A DNA stretch of 64,000 nt from Vreelandella zhaodongensis (GTDB lineage: Bacteria; Pseudomonadota; Gammaproteobacteria; Pseudomonadales; Halomonadaceae). The notes beneath the pieces were generated by a model, which was given only the letters and a program-made list of their open reading frames with translations, was not told where the DNA came from and searched no databases. A program made the position numbers and the translations under genes. The stretch spans positions 186,001 through 250,000 of the forward strand of contig NZ_JACCDD010000006.1 of the NCBI RefSeq assembly GCF_013415115.1. The letters are read 5' to 3'. Position 1 is the first letter of the stretch. The number at the start of each line of letters is the position of its first letter. This document shows, in pieces, positions 37,738 through 47,843 of the stretch.

Positions 37738-38619
37738 ATGGATGGTAAACAACGAGTTTCGAGCTGGGTTTTATCGGTTTGCTTAATAGCTGTTCCGTCT
37801 GTATTGATGGCTCAGGATGATAAGTTACTTACAGAAGTTGGCCGTATAGAGAGTCAGCTTGATGCACGTGTTGGTTTTGCAGCACATGACCTGGAAACAG
37901 GGCAGCGCTGGGAATACAACGCAGACCAGCTGTTTGCGATGTCCAGTACATTTAAAACCTTAGCGTGTGCATCACTGCTTCAGCGTGTTGATGAAGGGAG
38001 TGAGCAACTCGAAAGACGAGTGGAGGTGACTGCTTCTGATCTCGTCACTTACTCACCAGTTACCGAGGCGTATGCGGATAATCGGGAGATCTCGCTCTTT
38101 GAACTCTGTGAAGCCACGATGACAACCAGCGATAACACGGCGGCTAACCTGATTCTACAGGCGGTTGGTGGACCACAGGCCGTGACGGAGTTTGTTAGAG
38201 AGCTGGGGGATAGTGTTACGCGCTTGGATCGTTGGGAGACAGAGCTAAACGAGGCTGTTCCAAGTGATGAGCGTGATACCACCACGCCCAATGCAATGGT
38301 TAATAACCTTGAGAAGCTGGTAGTGGGGAATATGCTAGCGCCTCCATCTAAAAAACAATTGCGCGAGTGGTTAGTGAATAATGAAGTTGCTGATGGCTTG
38401 TTTAGATCACAAATGCCTGAAGAGTGGGTGATTGGGGATCGAACGGGTGCAGGTGGTTTCGGTTCGCGAGCGATAACTGCTGTTATATGGCCGACACAGC
38501 GAGAGCCTATTATCGTGGCATTTTATATCACCGAAACTACCGCATCATTTGAGGACAGAAACACTGCGATAGCTGAACTGGGAGGTGTGATCAGAGACGT
38601 GGTGGAAGCGAACAGGTGA
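37738..38619 (+). CDS. Class A beta-lactamase, CARB/RTG-like
   Basis: A 293-residue serine beta-lactamase with a signal peptide ending at MAQ. Catalytic motifs, numbered from this start: STFK with Ser70 and Lys73, SDN at 131-133, ETELN at 167-171 (the general-base Glu), and RTG at 235-237 in place of KTG. The RTG form and surrounding segments (DLVTYSPVTE, MTTSDNTAANLIL, DRTGAGGFGSRAITAV) are typical of carbenicillin-hydrolysing CARB/PSE-type enzymes. ATG 37738 has AAAGGA upstream at good spacing; ATGs at 37729 and 37732 are alternatives. It lies at the eroded right side of the integron; no intact attC is seen around it. Confidence 0.9.
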   Translation: MDGKQRVSSWVLSVCLIAVPSVLMAQDDKLLTEVGRIESQLDARVGFAAHDLETGQRWEYNADQLFAMSSTFKTLACASLLQRVDEGSEQLERRVEVTASDLVTYSPVTEAYADNREISLFELCEATMTTSDNTAANLILQAVGGPQAVTEFVRELGDSVTRLDRWETELNEAVPSDERDTTTPNAMVNNLEKLVVGNMLAPPSKKQLREWLVNNEVADGLFRSQMPEEWVIGDRTGAGGFGSRAITAVIWPTQREPIIVAFYITETTASFEDRNTAIAELGGVIRDVVEANR

Positions 38620-38707
38620 TTGCATTGTGGCCCTTAGTCAGTATTCACGTTTTCGGTCGATACTGAGGCGGTACCAGGACTTAAAGAATGTAGGTGGTGT
38701 TTTAAAG

Positions 38708-38730
38708 AAAAGCCCTCTTACAAGGGCTTT
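38708..38730 (-). terminator. Terminator shared by bla and the esterase homologue
   Basis: AAAGCCCT and AGGGCTTT around a six-base loop. On the minus strand it is followed by TTTTCTTT, so it terminates the erythromycin-esterase-like gene, whose stop codon lies in the loop. Confidence 0.7.
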
Positions 38731-40064
38731 AGTGCTTGGGTCTCGTCAACATAAATAAAGCTGTCGTAACGGCGCGTCAGGATGGTAGGCACATAGGCTT
38801 CGTTAGGAGGACGATAGATCACGCCAATGGCGCGTTGATGGCGCGGCGTTAGCAAATCTCCTTGCCGAGCAGCATCATCAAACACAAACAGGCCCTGGGT
38901 AATCCCGCTTTGGTGCAGCAAGCCTTCATAGCTTTCTGGGTGTGCGGGTATAACCGTCATCTCTCGTTGTTCGCCTCCCCAGTCCGAGCTGGCGATAACG
39001 CTGCCTTGGTTAGTCCCAAAGCCAACAATGAAAACATTGTCTTCGCCTTCACTAGCACGCAGTAGATGCCCGATATTGACCTCGCCGCGATGACTCATAC
39101 CAGTGGCTGATGAATCCCCTACATGGGTATTGTGCGCCCATACGATTCCTCGGCTTTCTTCACCGTGGCGCTTGGCTAGCCGCAAAAGTGCTTCATGCAT
39201 AAAGCGGGCGCGGGCGTTCCAGGATTCCGGCCCTTGCTGCGTGGCACCATGAAATTGCGCTTCTGCACGTTTGGCGACTAAGGCATTTTCGCGAGCCACC
39301 CAGGTCGCTTTATCGGCGTCTGCCGGGGTGCCATCTAACTGGTCGTGCAGTAGCTCGGCGGCAAGCGCCATCTGGTTGTTGAGACGTTCTCCACCGTGCA
39401 CTAGGTGTTGAGCATAACCACGGAATGCTTCTGGGAAGTCGAGTATACGGCGGTAGGCATCAGCCACCTGTGGGTAGTTGCTGGTGTCGTTGTGCTGGAA
39501 CCAGTCCAACACATGTTCCATAGAGTCTTGAGGGTCTTGCATATCAATGCCAAAAACACCTACCCGCTGTTCCATGGGCAGTTCGGCGTTGTGGGTGCGC
39601 AACCAGTCTAGGAAGTCCGCAAAGTCCTCATTGACCCACATCCAACGGGGCCAGCGAATAGAGTGGTTGCGCAGCAGTGCGCGGGCATCTATCGCGGCAT
39701 TGTCTCCAGCAGCGTCACGCAGCTTCACGAAGTCGTTTAGCTGATAAATGGCATTCCAATCACCCTCGACAGCAATAAATGAGAAGCCGTGGTTGGTTAT
39801 TAGCTCACGGGATATTTTGGCGCGCCAGTAATAGTATTCGTGAGTTCCGTGGGTCGATTCACCCAGCAGCACGAAGCGGCGCTCACCGATGGCGTCATAC
39901 AATGGGGAGAGGTGTTCGGGGTCAGAGAGAGGGAGAACATTGTCTGCAAAAAAGTCGCGAGTATGTTGCTCCGACGCGGGTGCTTGAGTAGCAGTGAAAG
40001 TAAAGACCAGCATCAATAGCAACGGCCAACGCCTTATTGATTGCTTTGGTTTGCAGCACATCAT
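38718..40064 (-). CDS. Erythromycin-esterase family protein
   Basis: About 448 residues with a signal-like N terminus (RRWPLLLMLVFTFTATQAPA). Family motifs: FVLLGESTHGTHEYYYWRAKI near residue 60-80, with the conserved Glu and His, FIAVEGDWNA, and IVWAHNTHVG. Members hydrolyse macrolide lactones in resistant enterobacteria, but most homologues have unknown activity, and a secreted form argues for another substrate or periplasmic action. AGGAGG lies four bases before ATG 40064 (seven before 40061). The longer frame to 40169 is unsupported. Confidence 0.85.
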   Translation of the reverse strand: MMCCKPKQSIRRWPLLLMLVFTFTATQAPASEQHTRDFFADNVLPLSDPEHLSPLYDAIGERRFVLLGESTHGTHEYYYWRAKISRELITNHGFSFIAVEGDWNAIYQLNDFVKLRDAAGDNAAIDARALLRNHSIRWPRWMWVNEDFADFLDWLRTHNAELPMEQRVGVFGIDMQDPQDSMEHVLDWFQHNDTSNYPQVADAYRRILDFPEAFRGYAQHLVHGGERLNNQMALAAELLHDQLDGTPADADKATWVARENALVAKRAEAQFHGATQQGPESWNARARFMHEALLRLAKRHGEESRGIVWAHNTHVGDSSATGMSHRGEVNIGHLLRASEGEDNVFIVGFGTNQGSVIASSDWGGEQREMTVIPAHPESYEGLLHQSGITQGLFVFDDAARQGDLLTPRHQRAIGVIYRPPNEAYVPTILTRRYDSFIYVDETQALKPL

Positions 40065-40234
40065 CAATCCTCCTGTGATTAATCTGCAGAGACGGCTTGC
40101 TCCCATACGCTCATTTTTACCACCATTTGCCGTGTATGACATTCTTTGGGTGTTTACCGGAAGCGGCATGGTTCATGGCGTGCTACTTACGTGTGCCGTA
40201 TTCTTATCATAGAAAATTGAGTAATAAGGAGTGT

Positions 40235-40693
40235 ATGCGGATGGGGCTGCACTATCGAAAAACGCAAAGCGATGATGTAAGCGCACTTTTCGAGGTGCGT
40301 GGGAAAACTCGTGAGAACCCAATTTCCATACAGCAGCTTGCGCAAATGGGGATTACTCATGCTGCAATTGTTGCAGGGTTTGAATCTGGTGAGTGGTTCG
40401 GCTGGGTGTGTGTGAGCCAAGAGCGCGTTGTTGGGTTTTGTACCGCTGATATGGCGACGGGAGAAGTGTTGGTACTCGCAGTGTTAGCCGATTTCGAAGG
40501 GAAGGGGGTTGGCAAACAGTTGCTCGGTAACGTGGTTGACCAACTCCAGCGCAGCGGTGCAAATCCAATTTGGCTAGCCGCCGATAGCAATGCAGGCGTT
40601 CGTGCTCACGGTTTTTACCGGCAGTTGGGGTGGGTGCCTACAGGTGAGGTATTAGAGAATGGTGATGAAATTTTAGAGTGGCGCTTAACATAA
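40235..40693 (+). CDS. GNAT acetyltransferase
   Basis: A 152-residue GNAT protein: VVGFCTADMATGEVLVLAVLADFEGKGVGKQLL with the acetyl-CoA motif EGKGVGKQLL, then NAGVRAHGFYRQLGWVPTG. AAGGAG is three bases before ATG 40235 and nine before ATG 40241, so either may start it. Substrate unknown. It is divergent from the esterase homologue and the last accessory gene before the leu cluster. Confidence 0.82.
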   Translation: MRMGLHYRKTQSDDVSALFEVRGKTRENPISIQQLAQMGITHAAIVAGFESGEWFGWVCVSQERVVGFCTADMATGEVLVLAVLADFEGKGVGKQLLGNVVDQLQRSGANPIWLAADSNAGVRAHGFYRQLGWVPTGEVLENGDEILEWRLT

Positions 40694-40729
40694 TAATGTC
40701 GAAGGTGCCGCTGTGTGGTGCTCATGCGC

Positions 40730-41617
40730 TTACACGCGGGTGCTTTCCAGTTCTTCAATCATTTTTCTGGCAGCGTTGGAAAGCGTGCGGTTGGTGTGAA
40801 CGAGGTAGCCCAGCGGGCGATGGATGGGCGCGGTGTCGACGTCTAGCTCGACGAGCTCACTATCGATCATGTTTTCGGGTAGTAGGCTCCAACCAAGGCC
40901 CACGCTGCACATCATTTTCAACGTTTCTAAATAGTTCGTCGCCATGCTGACGGGAAGCTGTAGGCCTGCTTCGGAAAAGCGCTGGCCAATCAGGGTGCGG
41001 GTGAAGGTTTTTGCACCTGGCAGCACGCAATTGAATTCACATAATTCAGCTAGGCTGAGTGGGGCGCGGTGGTGACAGCTACGTTGAGCGAGTGGGTGGT
41101 CGGTAGCGCATACAACGCACAGCCGGTCGCGCCATAGCTCTACGACGTGAAGCTGTTCAATGGGGTGAGGGGCAAGGGTGACGATCGCCATTTCCAATGT
41201 GCCGTCTACGACGCCTTGGTAAGCCAGTTCGGAATCCAGAAAATGAAGGTCCAGCGCCACTTCTGGATGCCGTTGAGTGTACTGCTTCAATAGTGGTGGC
41301 AAGCGGTGCAGGCCGATATGGTGGCTGGTGGCTAGAGTGAGTTTACCACCTACTTGGCCGGAAAGGTTGGCGAGTGCGCGGCGGCTATCTTCTACCGTGA
41401 ACAGTATGTGCTGGGCTTTGGGCAGCAGTACATTGCCCGCTTCGGTAAGCGCGATGCGCCGCCCGATACGGTCAAATAACCGCGTGCCCAGCAGATCCTC
41501 CAGGGTGGCGATGCGTTTGCTCACCGCGGGCTGTGTTAAATAGAGCTGTTCCGCCGCGCGGGAGAAGCTTTGGGTTTCGGCAACGGCCAGAAACGCTTGC
41601 AGGCTTTGGGTATCCAC
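40730..41617 (-). CDS. LysR-type regulator divergent from leuC
   Basis: A 295-residue LysR regulator. The N-terminal helix-turn-helix reads LQAFLAVAETQSFSRAAEQLYLTQPAVSKRIATLE; the substrate domain follows. It is divergently transcribed from leuCDB, as in Pseudomonas, so control of leucine synthesis is the obvious guess. A T-N11-A palindrome in the shared intergenic region is a likely binding site. Confidence 0.88.
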   Translation of the reverse strand: MDTQSLQAFLAVAETQSFSRAAEQLYLTQPAVSKRIATLEDLLGTRLFDRIGRRIALTEAGNVLLPKAQHILFTVEDSRRALANLSGQVGGKLTLATSHHIGLHRLPPLLKQYTQRHPEVALDLHFLDSELAYQGVVDGTLEMAIVTLAPHPIEQLHVVELWRDRLCVVCATDHPLAQRSCHHRAPLSLAELCEFNCVLPGAKTFTRTLIGQRFSEAGLQLPVSMATNYLETLKMMCSVGLGWSLLPENMIDSELVELDVDTAPIHRPLGYLVHTNRTLSNAARKMIEELESTRV

Positions 41618-41651
41618 TTGCAGCTCCCTGAATAGGTATCTCTTAATAAGT

Positions 41652-41666
41652 ATTCCAGTTTGGAAT
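41652..41666. promoter_or_regulatory. Candidate LysR operator
   Basis: ATTCCA-GTT-TGGAAT, a perfect 6-3-6 palindrome containing the T-N11-A pattern, 35 bases before the regulator start and 125 before leuC. Confidence 0.5.
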
Positions 41667-41790
41667 CTAATCTATGAATAACATGAATTGCTTTTATGTG
41701 CGACTCGCGTGACACTGCTGGTATCGCACTATTAAGCAGCACGTAGAGGCTGCTATACCGAACTAGCAGGGCAATGCCCAGGAGAGCAAC

Positions 41791-43242
41791 ATGTCAGGTC
41801 AAACGCTTTACGACAAACTCTGGAACCAGCACTTGGTGAAGCAGCGTGACGATGGCACTGCGTTGATTTACATCGATCGCCAACTGCTGCACGAAGTCAC
41901 CTCGCCACAGGCGTTTGAGGGTCTGCGTTTAGCTAATCGTAAGCCCTGGCGTTTGGATGCCAACTTGGCAACGCCTGATCACAACGTACCCACGACGGTA
42001 AAAGAGCGTGCTGAAGGCAACAGTGGTATTAAAGACCCCGTATCGTTAATTCAGGTGCAAACCCTGGACGATAACTGCCTTGAGTACGGTATCGAAGAGT
42101 TCAAAATCAACGACCCTCGCCAAGGTATTGTCCACGTGGTAGGTCCAGAGCAGGGCGCAACCTTGCCGGGTATGACCGTTGTGTGCGGCGACTCCCACAC
42201 CGCAACCCACGGCGCGTTTGGTGCCTTGGCCCACGGTATTGGCACCTCGGAAGTTGAACACGTGCTGGCTACCCAATGCCTGCTGGCGCAGAAAATGAAG
42301 AATATGCAGGTACGCGTGGAAGGTGAGCTTGGTCTGGGCGTTACCGCTAAAGACGTGGTACTGGCGATTATCGGCGAAATTGGTACCGCTGGTGGCACGG
42401 GCTACGCCATTGAGTTTGCAGGCAGTGCCATTGCGTCTCTCTCCATGGAAGGCCGTATGACCGTGTGCAACATGGCCATTGAAGCCGGTGCCCGTGTGGG
42501 GCTGATTGCAGTGGACGACACCACCATTGACTACCTTGCCGAGCGCCCCTTTGCACCTACGGCGGAGCAGTGGGATGCCGCCGTAGCCGACTGGCGTCAG
42601 CTGGTTTCTGATGCCGACGCACAGTTTGATAAGGTGGTAACGCTTAAGGCTGAAGATATCGAGCCCCAGGTAAGCTGGGGCACCAGCCCTGAAATGGTCA
42701 CTGGTATTTCCGGCCAAGTGCCGGACCCCCAGGCGGCGAAGGATGAGACGGTACAGCGTAGTCACGCCCGCGCACTGGAATACATGGGCCTGCAGGCGAA
42801 TCAAAAAATTACCGATATCAAGCTTGATAAAGTATTTATCGGTTCCTGCACTAACTCGCGTATTGAAGACTTACGCGAAGCCGCCAAAGTGGCTAAAGGC
42901 AAGAAAGTGGCTGACTCTATCCAGCTGGCAATGGTCGTGCCTGGGTCTGGCTTGGTGAAGCGCCAAGCGGAAGCGGAAGGCCTTGATAAAATCTTTACTG
43001 AGGCAGGTTTTGAGTGGCGCGAGCCGGGTTGCTCCATGTGTTTGGCGATGAATGCGGACAAGTTAGGTGCTGGTGAGCACTGCGCATCGACCTCTAACCG
43101 CAATTTCGAAGGTCGTCAGGGTTACGGTGGGCGTACGCATTTGGTTAGCCCTGCCATGGCAGCGGCGGCCGCTATTGCTGGTCACTTTGTTGATGTGCGC
43201 ACCTTGCCCGCTAACGATGCCAACCACGCCCAGGAGGCCTAG
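41791..43242 (+). CDS. leuC: 3-isopropylmalate dehydratase large subunit
   Basis: Aconitase-family enzyme of leucine synthesis; 483 residues. The 4Fe-4S ligands are in FIGSCTNSR and [19 protein letters not shown] precedes the ATG. It is followed by leuD with a three-base gap. The polypeptide works as a heterodimer with LeuD to interconvert 2- and 3-isopropylmalate. Confidence 0.97.
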   Translation: MSGQTLYDKLWNQHLVKQRDDGTALIYIDRQLLHEVTSPQAFEGLRLANRKPWRLDANLATPDHNVPTTVKERAEGNSGIKDPVSLIQVQTLDDNCLEYGIEEFKINDPRQGIVHVVGPEQGATLPGMTVVCGDSHTATHGAFGALAHGIGTSEVEHVLATQCLLAQKMKNMQVRVEGELGLGVTAKDVVLAIIGEIGTAGGTGYAIEFAGSAIASLSMEGRMTVCNMAIEAGARVGLIAVDDTTIDYLAERPFAPTAEQWDAAVADWRQLVSDADAQFDKVVTLKAEDIEPQVSWGTSPEMVTGISGQVPDPQAAKDETVQRSHARALEYMGLQANQKITDIKLDKVFIGSCTNSRIEDLREAAKVAKGKKVADSIQLAMVVPGSGLVKRQAEAEGLDKIFTEAGFEWREPGCSMCLAMNADKLGAGEHCASTSNRNFEGRQGYGGRTHLVSPAMAAAAAIAGHFVDVRTLPANDANHAQEA

Positions 43243-43245
43243 ATC

Positions 43246-43893
43246 ATGAAAAAGTTTGAACGTTTTGAAGGTGTGGTAGCGCCGCTTGATCGGGCTAACG
43301 TCGACACCGACTTGATTATTCCGAAGCAGTTTTTGAAATCCATCAAACGAACAGGGTTCGGCGTAAACCTGTTTGATGAACTGCGCTATTTAGATGAAGG
43401 TCAGCCAGGACAGGACTGCTCACAGCGTCCGCTGAACCCTGATTTTGTATTGAACCAGCCGCGTTATCAGGGCGCGGAAGTGTTGCTGGCGCGGCGTAAC
43501 TTTGGCTGCGGAAGCTCCCGTGAACATGCTCCGTGGGCGCTGGAAGATTTTGGCTTTAAAGTTGTCATTGCGCCAAGCTTTGCGGACATCTTCTACAACA
43601 ACGCCTTTAAGAATGGCATCTTGCTAATCACCCTGGCGGAAGAGGAAGTAGACCGTCTGTTTGCTGAAGCAGAGGCTCGAGAAGGGTATCAACTCGATGT
43701 CGATTTAGAGAATCAGCGGGTGATTACTCCCAGCGGTGAGATTCTTGAGTTTGAGGTGGATGAGTTCCGCAAGCACTGCTTGCTAAATGGCTTGGACGAT
43801 ATTGGTATTACACTTCAAGATGAAGACGCTATTCGCCGCTTCGAAGAGAAGCATCGCCGGCAGCGTCCATGGTTGTTCCGTCAGCCTGCGTAA
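43246..43893 (+). CDS. leuD: 3-isopropylmalate dehydratase small subunit
   Basis: Swivel-domain partner of LeuC, 215 residues. Family motif [15 protein letters not shown] near residue 85; begins [28 protein letters not shown] lies in the leuC end, just before the ATG. Confidence 0.97.
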   Translation: MKKFERFEGVVAPLDRANVDTDLIIPKQFLKSIKRTGFGVNLFDELRYLDEGQPGQDCSQRPLNPDFVLNQPRYQGAEVLLARRNFGCGSSREHAPWALEDFGFKVVIAPSFADIFYNNAFKNGILLITLAEEEVDRLFAEAEAREGYQLDVDLENQRVITPSGEILEFEVDEFRKHCLLNGLDDIGITLQDEDAIRRFEEKHRRQRPWLFRQPA

Positions 43894-43935
43894 GTGTTAA
43901 TCCACCTTTAACGTTTGAAATGCTAAGGAAATTGC

Positions 43936-45015
43936 ATGACTCATAAGGTATTACTGCTGCCGGGTGATGGTATCGGCCCTGAAATTGCAGCCCAGGCGGC
44001 TCGTTTACTGAAGGCTTGCCAGGAAGCTGGCTTGGACATCGAGGTTGAAGAAGGTCTTGTCGGTGGCTCCGCCTATGATGTTCATGGTGAACCATTGCCT
44101 GCTGAAACCCTTGATAAAGCCAAAGCAGCCAGCGCTATTTTGCTGGGCGCTGTGGGCGGTCCTAAGTGGGACAAGCTCGAAGACCTTTCCAAGCGTCCTG
44201 AAAAAGGTCTGCTAGGTCTGCGTAAAAACCTGGGTTTGTTCGGCAACCTGCGCCCGGCGATGCTCTATCCGCAGCTGGCTAGCGCCTCTAGCTTGAAGCC
44301 GGAACTAGTGGCTGGGCTGGATATTATGATTGTCCGTGAGCTTACCGGTGGCATTTATTTCGGCCAGCCACGTGGCATTGAAGAGCGTAACGGCGAGCGG
44401 GTAGGTTTTAACACCTACATCTACTCTGAAAGCGAAATTGAGCGTATTGGTCGCGTTGCCTTTGAAATGGCTCAGAAGCGTGGCAAAAAACTCTGCTCGG
44501 TAGATAAAGCCAATGTGCTTGAAGTCACTATTTTGTGGCGTGAGGTGATGGAGCGTTTGGCACCGGAGTATCCGGATGTTGAGCTTTCTCATATGTATGT
44601 GGATAACGCTGCCATGCAGCTGGTGCGCGCGCCGAAACAGTTTGATGTGGTAGTGACGGGCAACATGTTTGGCGATATTCTTTCTGATGCGGCGGCTATG
44701 CTGACCGGCTCCATTGGTATGTTGCCGTCTGCATCCCTAAACGAAAGTGGCCAGGGCATGTACGAGCCTTGCCACGGTAGCGCGCCGGATATCGCCGGGC
44801 AGAATGTCGCTAATCCATTGGCCATGATGCTGTCTGTTGCGATGATGCTGCGCTATTCATTGAATGAAACCGCGATGGCTGAGCGCATTGAAGCTGCCGT
44901 GGGCAGTGTATTGGATGATGGTCTGCGGACAGCAGATATCGCTTCTGAAGGCACGCGCCGTGTGTCGACGGTTGAGATGGGTGATGCGGTATTAGCGGCG
45001 TTCGCAAAAAATTAA
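43936..45015 (+). CDS. leuB: 3-isopropylmalate dehydrogenase
   Basis: NAD-dependent oxidative decarboxylase of leucine synthesis, 359 residues. [12 protein letters not shown] at the start, [14 protein letters not shown] in the middle, and [15 protein letters not shown] near the metal-binding Asp residues. Third gene of leuCDB; a terminator hairpin follows. Confidence 0.97.
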   Translation: MTHKVLLLPGDGIGPEIAAQAARLLKACQEAGLDIEVEEGLVGGSAYDVHGEPLPAETLDKAKAASAILLGAVGGPKWDKLEDLSKRPEKGLLGLRKNLGLFGNLRPAMLYPQLASASSLKPELVAGLDIMIVRELTGGIYFGQPRGIEERNGERVGFNTYIYSESEIERIGRVAFEMAQKRGKKLCSVDKANVLEVTILWREVMERLAPEYPDVELSHMYVDNAAMQLVRAPKQFDVVVTGNMFGDILSDAAAMLTGSIGMLPSASLNESGQGMYEPCHGSAPDIAGQNVANPLAMMLSVAMMLRYSLNETAMAERIEAAVGSVLDDGLRTADIASEGTRRVSTVEMGDAVLAAFAKN

Positions 45016-45062
45016 ATTATGTATAAAGCGTGCTAACTAATTGACGCTTAAAGGTATTAAAG

Positions 45063-45086
45063 GTCGGCCACCCTTGGGTGGCCGAC
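45063..45086 (+). terminator. Terminator of leuCDB
   Basis: GTCGGCCACC and GGTGGCCGAC around CTTG. The T-run is interrupted (GTTGTGTC). Confidence 0.7.
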
Positions 45087-45094
45087 GTTGTGTC

Positions 45095-45124
45095 TGATAT
45101 TTGTCGTTAATATTTGTGTATAAT
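45095..45124 (+). promoter_or_regulatory. Candidate asd promoter
   Basis: A perfect TATAAT at 45119-45124, 32 bases before the asd start; the -35 (TGATAT at 45095) is poor. Confidence 0.45.
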
Positions 45125-45155
45125 ATCGCTCTCATTCTTAGTTGGAGGACTTCAC

Positions 45156-46268
45156 ATGTTGAAAGTCGGTTTCGTGGGATGGCGTGGCATGGTTGGCTCG
45201 GTGCTGATGCAGCGCATGCAGGAAGATGGTGATTTTAACGGCATTGAGCCGGTGTTCTTCACCACCTCCCAAGTTGGTCAGCCAGGCCCCGATATCGGCG
45301 TGGACGTACCTCCGCTGAAAGATGCGTTTGATATTGATGCGTTGAAAGCACTGGACGTAGTGGTTACCTGTCAAGGTGGCGATTACACCAAGCCTGTTTA
45401 TAAAGATTTGCGCGAGGCGGGCTGGAAAGGCTACTGGATTGATGCGGCCAGTACCCTGCGCATGGAAGACGAAGCGACCATTATTCTTGATCCGGTTAAT
45501 CGCAACGTCATTGACGCACAGCTAGCGAAAGGTGCGAAAACCTTTGTAGGTGGTAACTGTACTGTCAGCTTGATGCTGATGGGCTTGGGCGGTCTGTTTG
45601 AAGCCGACATGGTCGAGTGGATGACCTCCATGACCTACCAGGCCGCTTCTGGCTCAGGCGCCAAGCACATGCGCGAGCTGCTGAACCAAATGGGCCATCT
45701 GCGTGACAGCGTAGGCGAAGAGCTTAAAGACACCTCTAGCGCGATTCTGGATATTGACCGTAAAGTGACTGCCGCTATGCGCAGTGGTGATTTCCCCACA
45801 GATAATTTCGGTGCACCGCTAGCGGGTAGCCTACTGCCCTGGATCGATACCAAGCTTGATAACGGCCAAAGCCGCGAAGAGTGGAAGGGTAGTGTTGAGA
45901 CCAACAAGATTTTAGGTCTCGAAAACAACCCGATCCCCATCGATGGTCTTTGCGTGCGCATTGGTGCCATGCGTTCTCACAGCCAAGCGTTTACCATCAA
46001 GTTGAAGCAGGATGTGCCGCTTGACGAGATTGAAGAGCGTATTGCCAAGCACAATGAGTGGGTCAAGCTGATCCCGAACGACAAAGATGCCACGGTTGCC
46101 GGTCTTACACCTGCCGCAGCTACGGGTACGTTGCAAGTGCCGGTCGGTCGCTTACGCAAGCTAAATATGGGCGGTGAGTACCTGTCTGCATTCAGCGTTG
46201 GTGACCAGCTGTTATGGGGTGCTGCCGAGCCGCTGAAGCGTATGCTGAAAATCCTACGCGAGCAGTAA
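45156..46268 (+). CDS. asd: Aspartate-semialdehyde dehydrogenase
   Basis: Second step of the aspartate pathway to lysine, diaminopimelate, threonine and methionine; 370 residues. The N-terminal motif [14 protein letters not shown] binds NADP, and the catalytic Cys is in [10 protein letters not shown]. The frame extends to 45114, but ATG 45156 with GGAGG seven bases upstream is correct. Lies between leuB and the fimV-like gene, as in Pseudomonas. Confidence 0.96.
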   Translation: MLKVGFVGWRGMVGSVLMQRMQEDGDFNGIEPVFFTTSQVGQPGPDIGVDVPPLKDAFDIDALKALDVVVTCQGGDYTKPVYKDLREAGWKGYWIDAASTLRMEDEATIILDPVNRNVIDAQLAKGAKTFVGGNCTVSLMLMGLGGLFEADMVEWMTSMTYQAASGSGAKHMRELLNQMGHLRDSVGEELKDTSSAILDIDRKVTAAMRSGDFPTDNFGAPLAGSLLPWIDTKLDNGQSREEWKGSVETNKILGLENNPIPIDGLCVRIGAMRSHSQAFTIKLKQDVPLDEIEERIAKHNEWVKLIPNDKDATVAGLTPAAATGTLQVPVGRLRKLNMGGEYLSAFSVGDQLLWGAAEPLKRMLKILREQ

Positions 46269-46300
46269 GCATCACAACATAAACGCATTGGCGTTAAAAC

Positions 46301-46334
46301 AAACGGGAAGCTGTTAACAGCTTCCCGTTTTTTT
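46301..46334 (+). terminator. Strong terminator of asd
   Basis: A perfect 13-bp stem (AAACGGGAAGCTG with its complement) around TTAA, followed by a T-run. Confidence 0.93.
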
Positions 46335-46436
46335 ATTCTCACGATGTGATAAAAAGGACGAATATTGCTCTATGGCTAAGTAAATGTAAGAAAGTGTTGC
46401 TTGGCCACCTCTAAATAAAAGGCGGCAGAGGCCTTT

Positions 46437-47819
46437 ATGAAAAAACAGCTAACAGGGATGTTAGGGCTATCGCTGAGCGCTATTAGCCCGCTGGTAGTGG
46501 CTCTTGGACTGGGCCAGGCAACGGTAACGTCGCCCTTGGGTGCGCCACTTGAAGCAACCGTGCCACTTCAGGAAAGTGAGCGTTTCGCACTGAGTGATCT
46601 GCATGTAGAGGTGGCTGATGAGTCGACGTTTAAGTCGTTAGGGCTGGAATGGACGCCCTTGGCGGCAAAGGTGAGTGTTCAAATCCAAGAGCAGCTGGAC
46701 GGGCACCGATTGCTACTGAGCTCTGCCCAGGCGGTGGTTGAGCCGTGGTTGGACCTATTGCTGAAGGTCGCTTCGCCTGAAGGGCAGCAAACCCACGCGC
46801 TGACACTGCTATTTGACCCACCAGATTATTCAGCCATTGCCCAGCCTAGTGCAAGCGACACGGTTTTGGTGGCACGTGGCGATACGCTTTGGGGCGTTGC
46901 AACACGGGTGAAGCCAGAGGGTGTCTCCACTCAGCAAATGATGCTGGCGCTGTTGGATGCCAATCCTGATGCCTTTCCTTCGGGTAGTGCTGATGACATT
47001 CGAGCTGGGCAGACGCTCAACGTGCCTCCACGCTATCAAGCCGTATCGCGGACGCCGAACGAAGCCACCCAAGCTCTTCAAACGGTGCGTCAACCGGCAG
47101 TGAGGCAAGCTTCTTTGCTGCCTAATGAGCCCGCTGCACCCTCCGCAGCATCAAGCTCTGAAGCTAGCCCAGCGTCAGCCGACCATAACCGTGAGCTGGC
47201 GAGCGATGCGTTTAGTGATCTGGCGGAACAGCTGCTGGATGGCCAGGCGAAAATGCAGCAGGTAGCAGAAGAGCGCGAGCAGTCATATCGAGATATACAG
47301 CAAGAGTTAGCCGCGCTAAGCCAAGAGATTGCTACGCAAAGCCAAGAGATGGCTACGCTGACCCAGGCGTTTAACGACGCACAGCGTGGTGTTCAGCCTT
47401 CCGCTGAGATAGCGGTCTCTCATGACGAAAACGCGGCGATGCTCAGCAGCTCTCCGAGTATTGTTGATCGTATAGCCGCGTACCAATGGCCGCTTGCTAG
47501 CATTGCGCTAGGGCTTCTATTAGCGGCATTAGTAGGGTTACGCAAGCGGCGCGAGCGGCAGTGGGAAAATGTGTCCACCACTGCCGTCTTGCATACCGCG
47601 CCAGTAGCGCCCGTGACACCGCCACCTGTCGATGACATTACGGCAGAAACAGCGGCAGAAAAAGTGCCGGTTAGCAACGAGCCAGAGTTGGCAGTGGAGC
47701 CAGGGCGAATGCCTGATGCAGCGCTAAGTGGGGAGCCGCCGTGCACTCGAGCTGAAGAGCAGTGGGAGATTGAAGAGGTGGCATTCGAGCCGCGACGTCG
47801 GGATAATGGCACTCCTTAA
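46437..47819 (+). CDS. FimV-like LysM protein (short form)
   Basis: A 460-residue envelope protein in the position of fimV. After a signal peptide comes the FimV N-terminal domain (LGLGQATVTSPLGAPLEATVPL), a LysM-like module (about residues 143-195: VLVARGDTLWGVATRVKP through AGQTLNVPPRY), a coiled coil with YRDIQQELAALSQEIATQSQEMATLTQAF, and a membrane helix near residue 350. The long acidic C-terminal domain of Pseudomonas FimV is missing; only about 80 residues follow the helix. It may anchor polar complexes or pili. Confidence 0.8.
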   Translation: MKKQLTGMLGLSLSAISPLVVALGLGQATVTSPLGAPLEATVPLQESERFALSDLHVEVADESTFKSLGLEWTPLAAKVSVQIQEQLDGHRLLLSSAQAVVEPWLDLLLKVASPEGQQTHALTLLFDPPDYSAIAQPSASDTVLVARGDTLWGVATRVKPEGVSTQQMMLALLDANPDAFPSGSADDIRAGQTLNVPPRYQAVSRTPNEATQALQTVRQPAVRQASLLPNEPAAPSAASSSEASPASADHNRELASDAFSDLAEQLLDGQAKMQQVAEEREQSYRDIQQELAALSQEIATQSQEMATLTQAFNDAQRGVQPSAEIAVSHDENAAMLSSSPSIVDRIAAYQWPLASIALGLLLAALVGLRKRRERQWENVSTTAVLHTAPVAPVTPPPVDDITAETAAEKVPVSNEPELAVEPGRMPDAALSGEPPCTRAEEQWEIEEVAFEPRRRDNGTP

Positions 47820-47843
47820 ACATCTTCTATGTGACGTGGCTTA

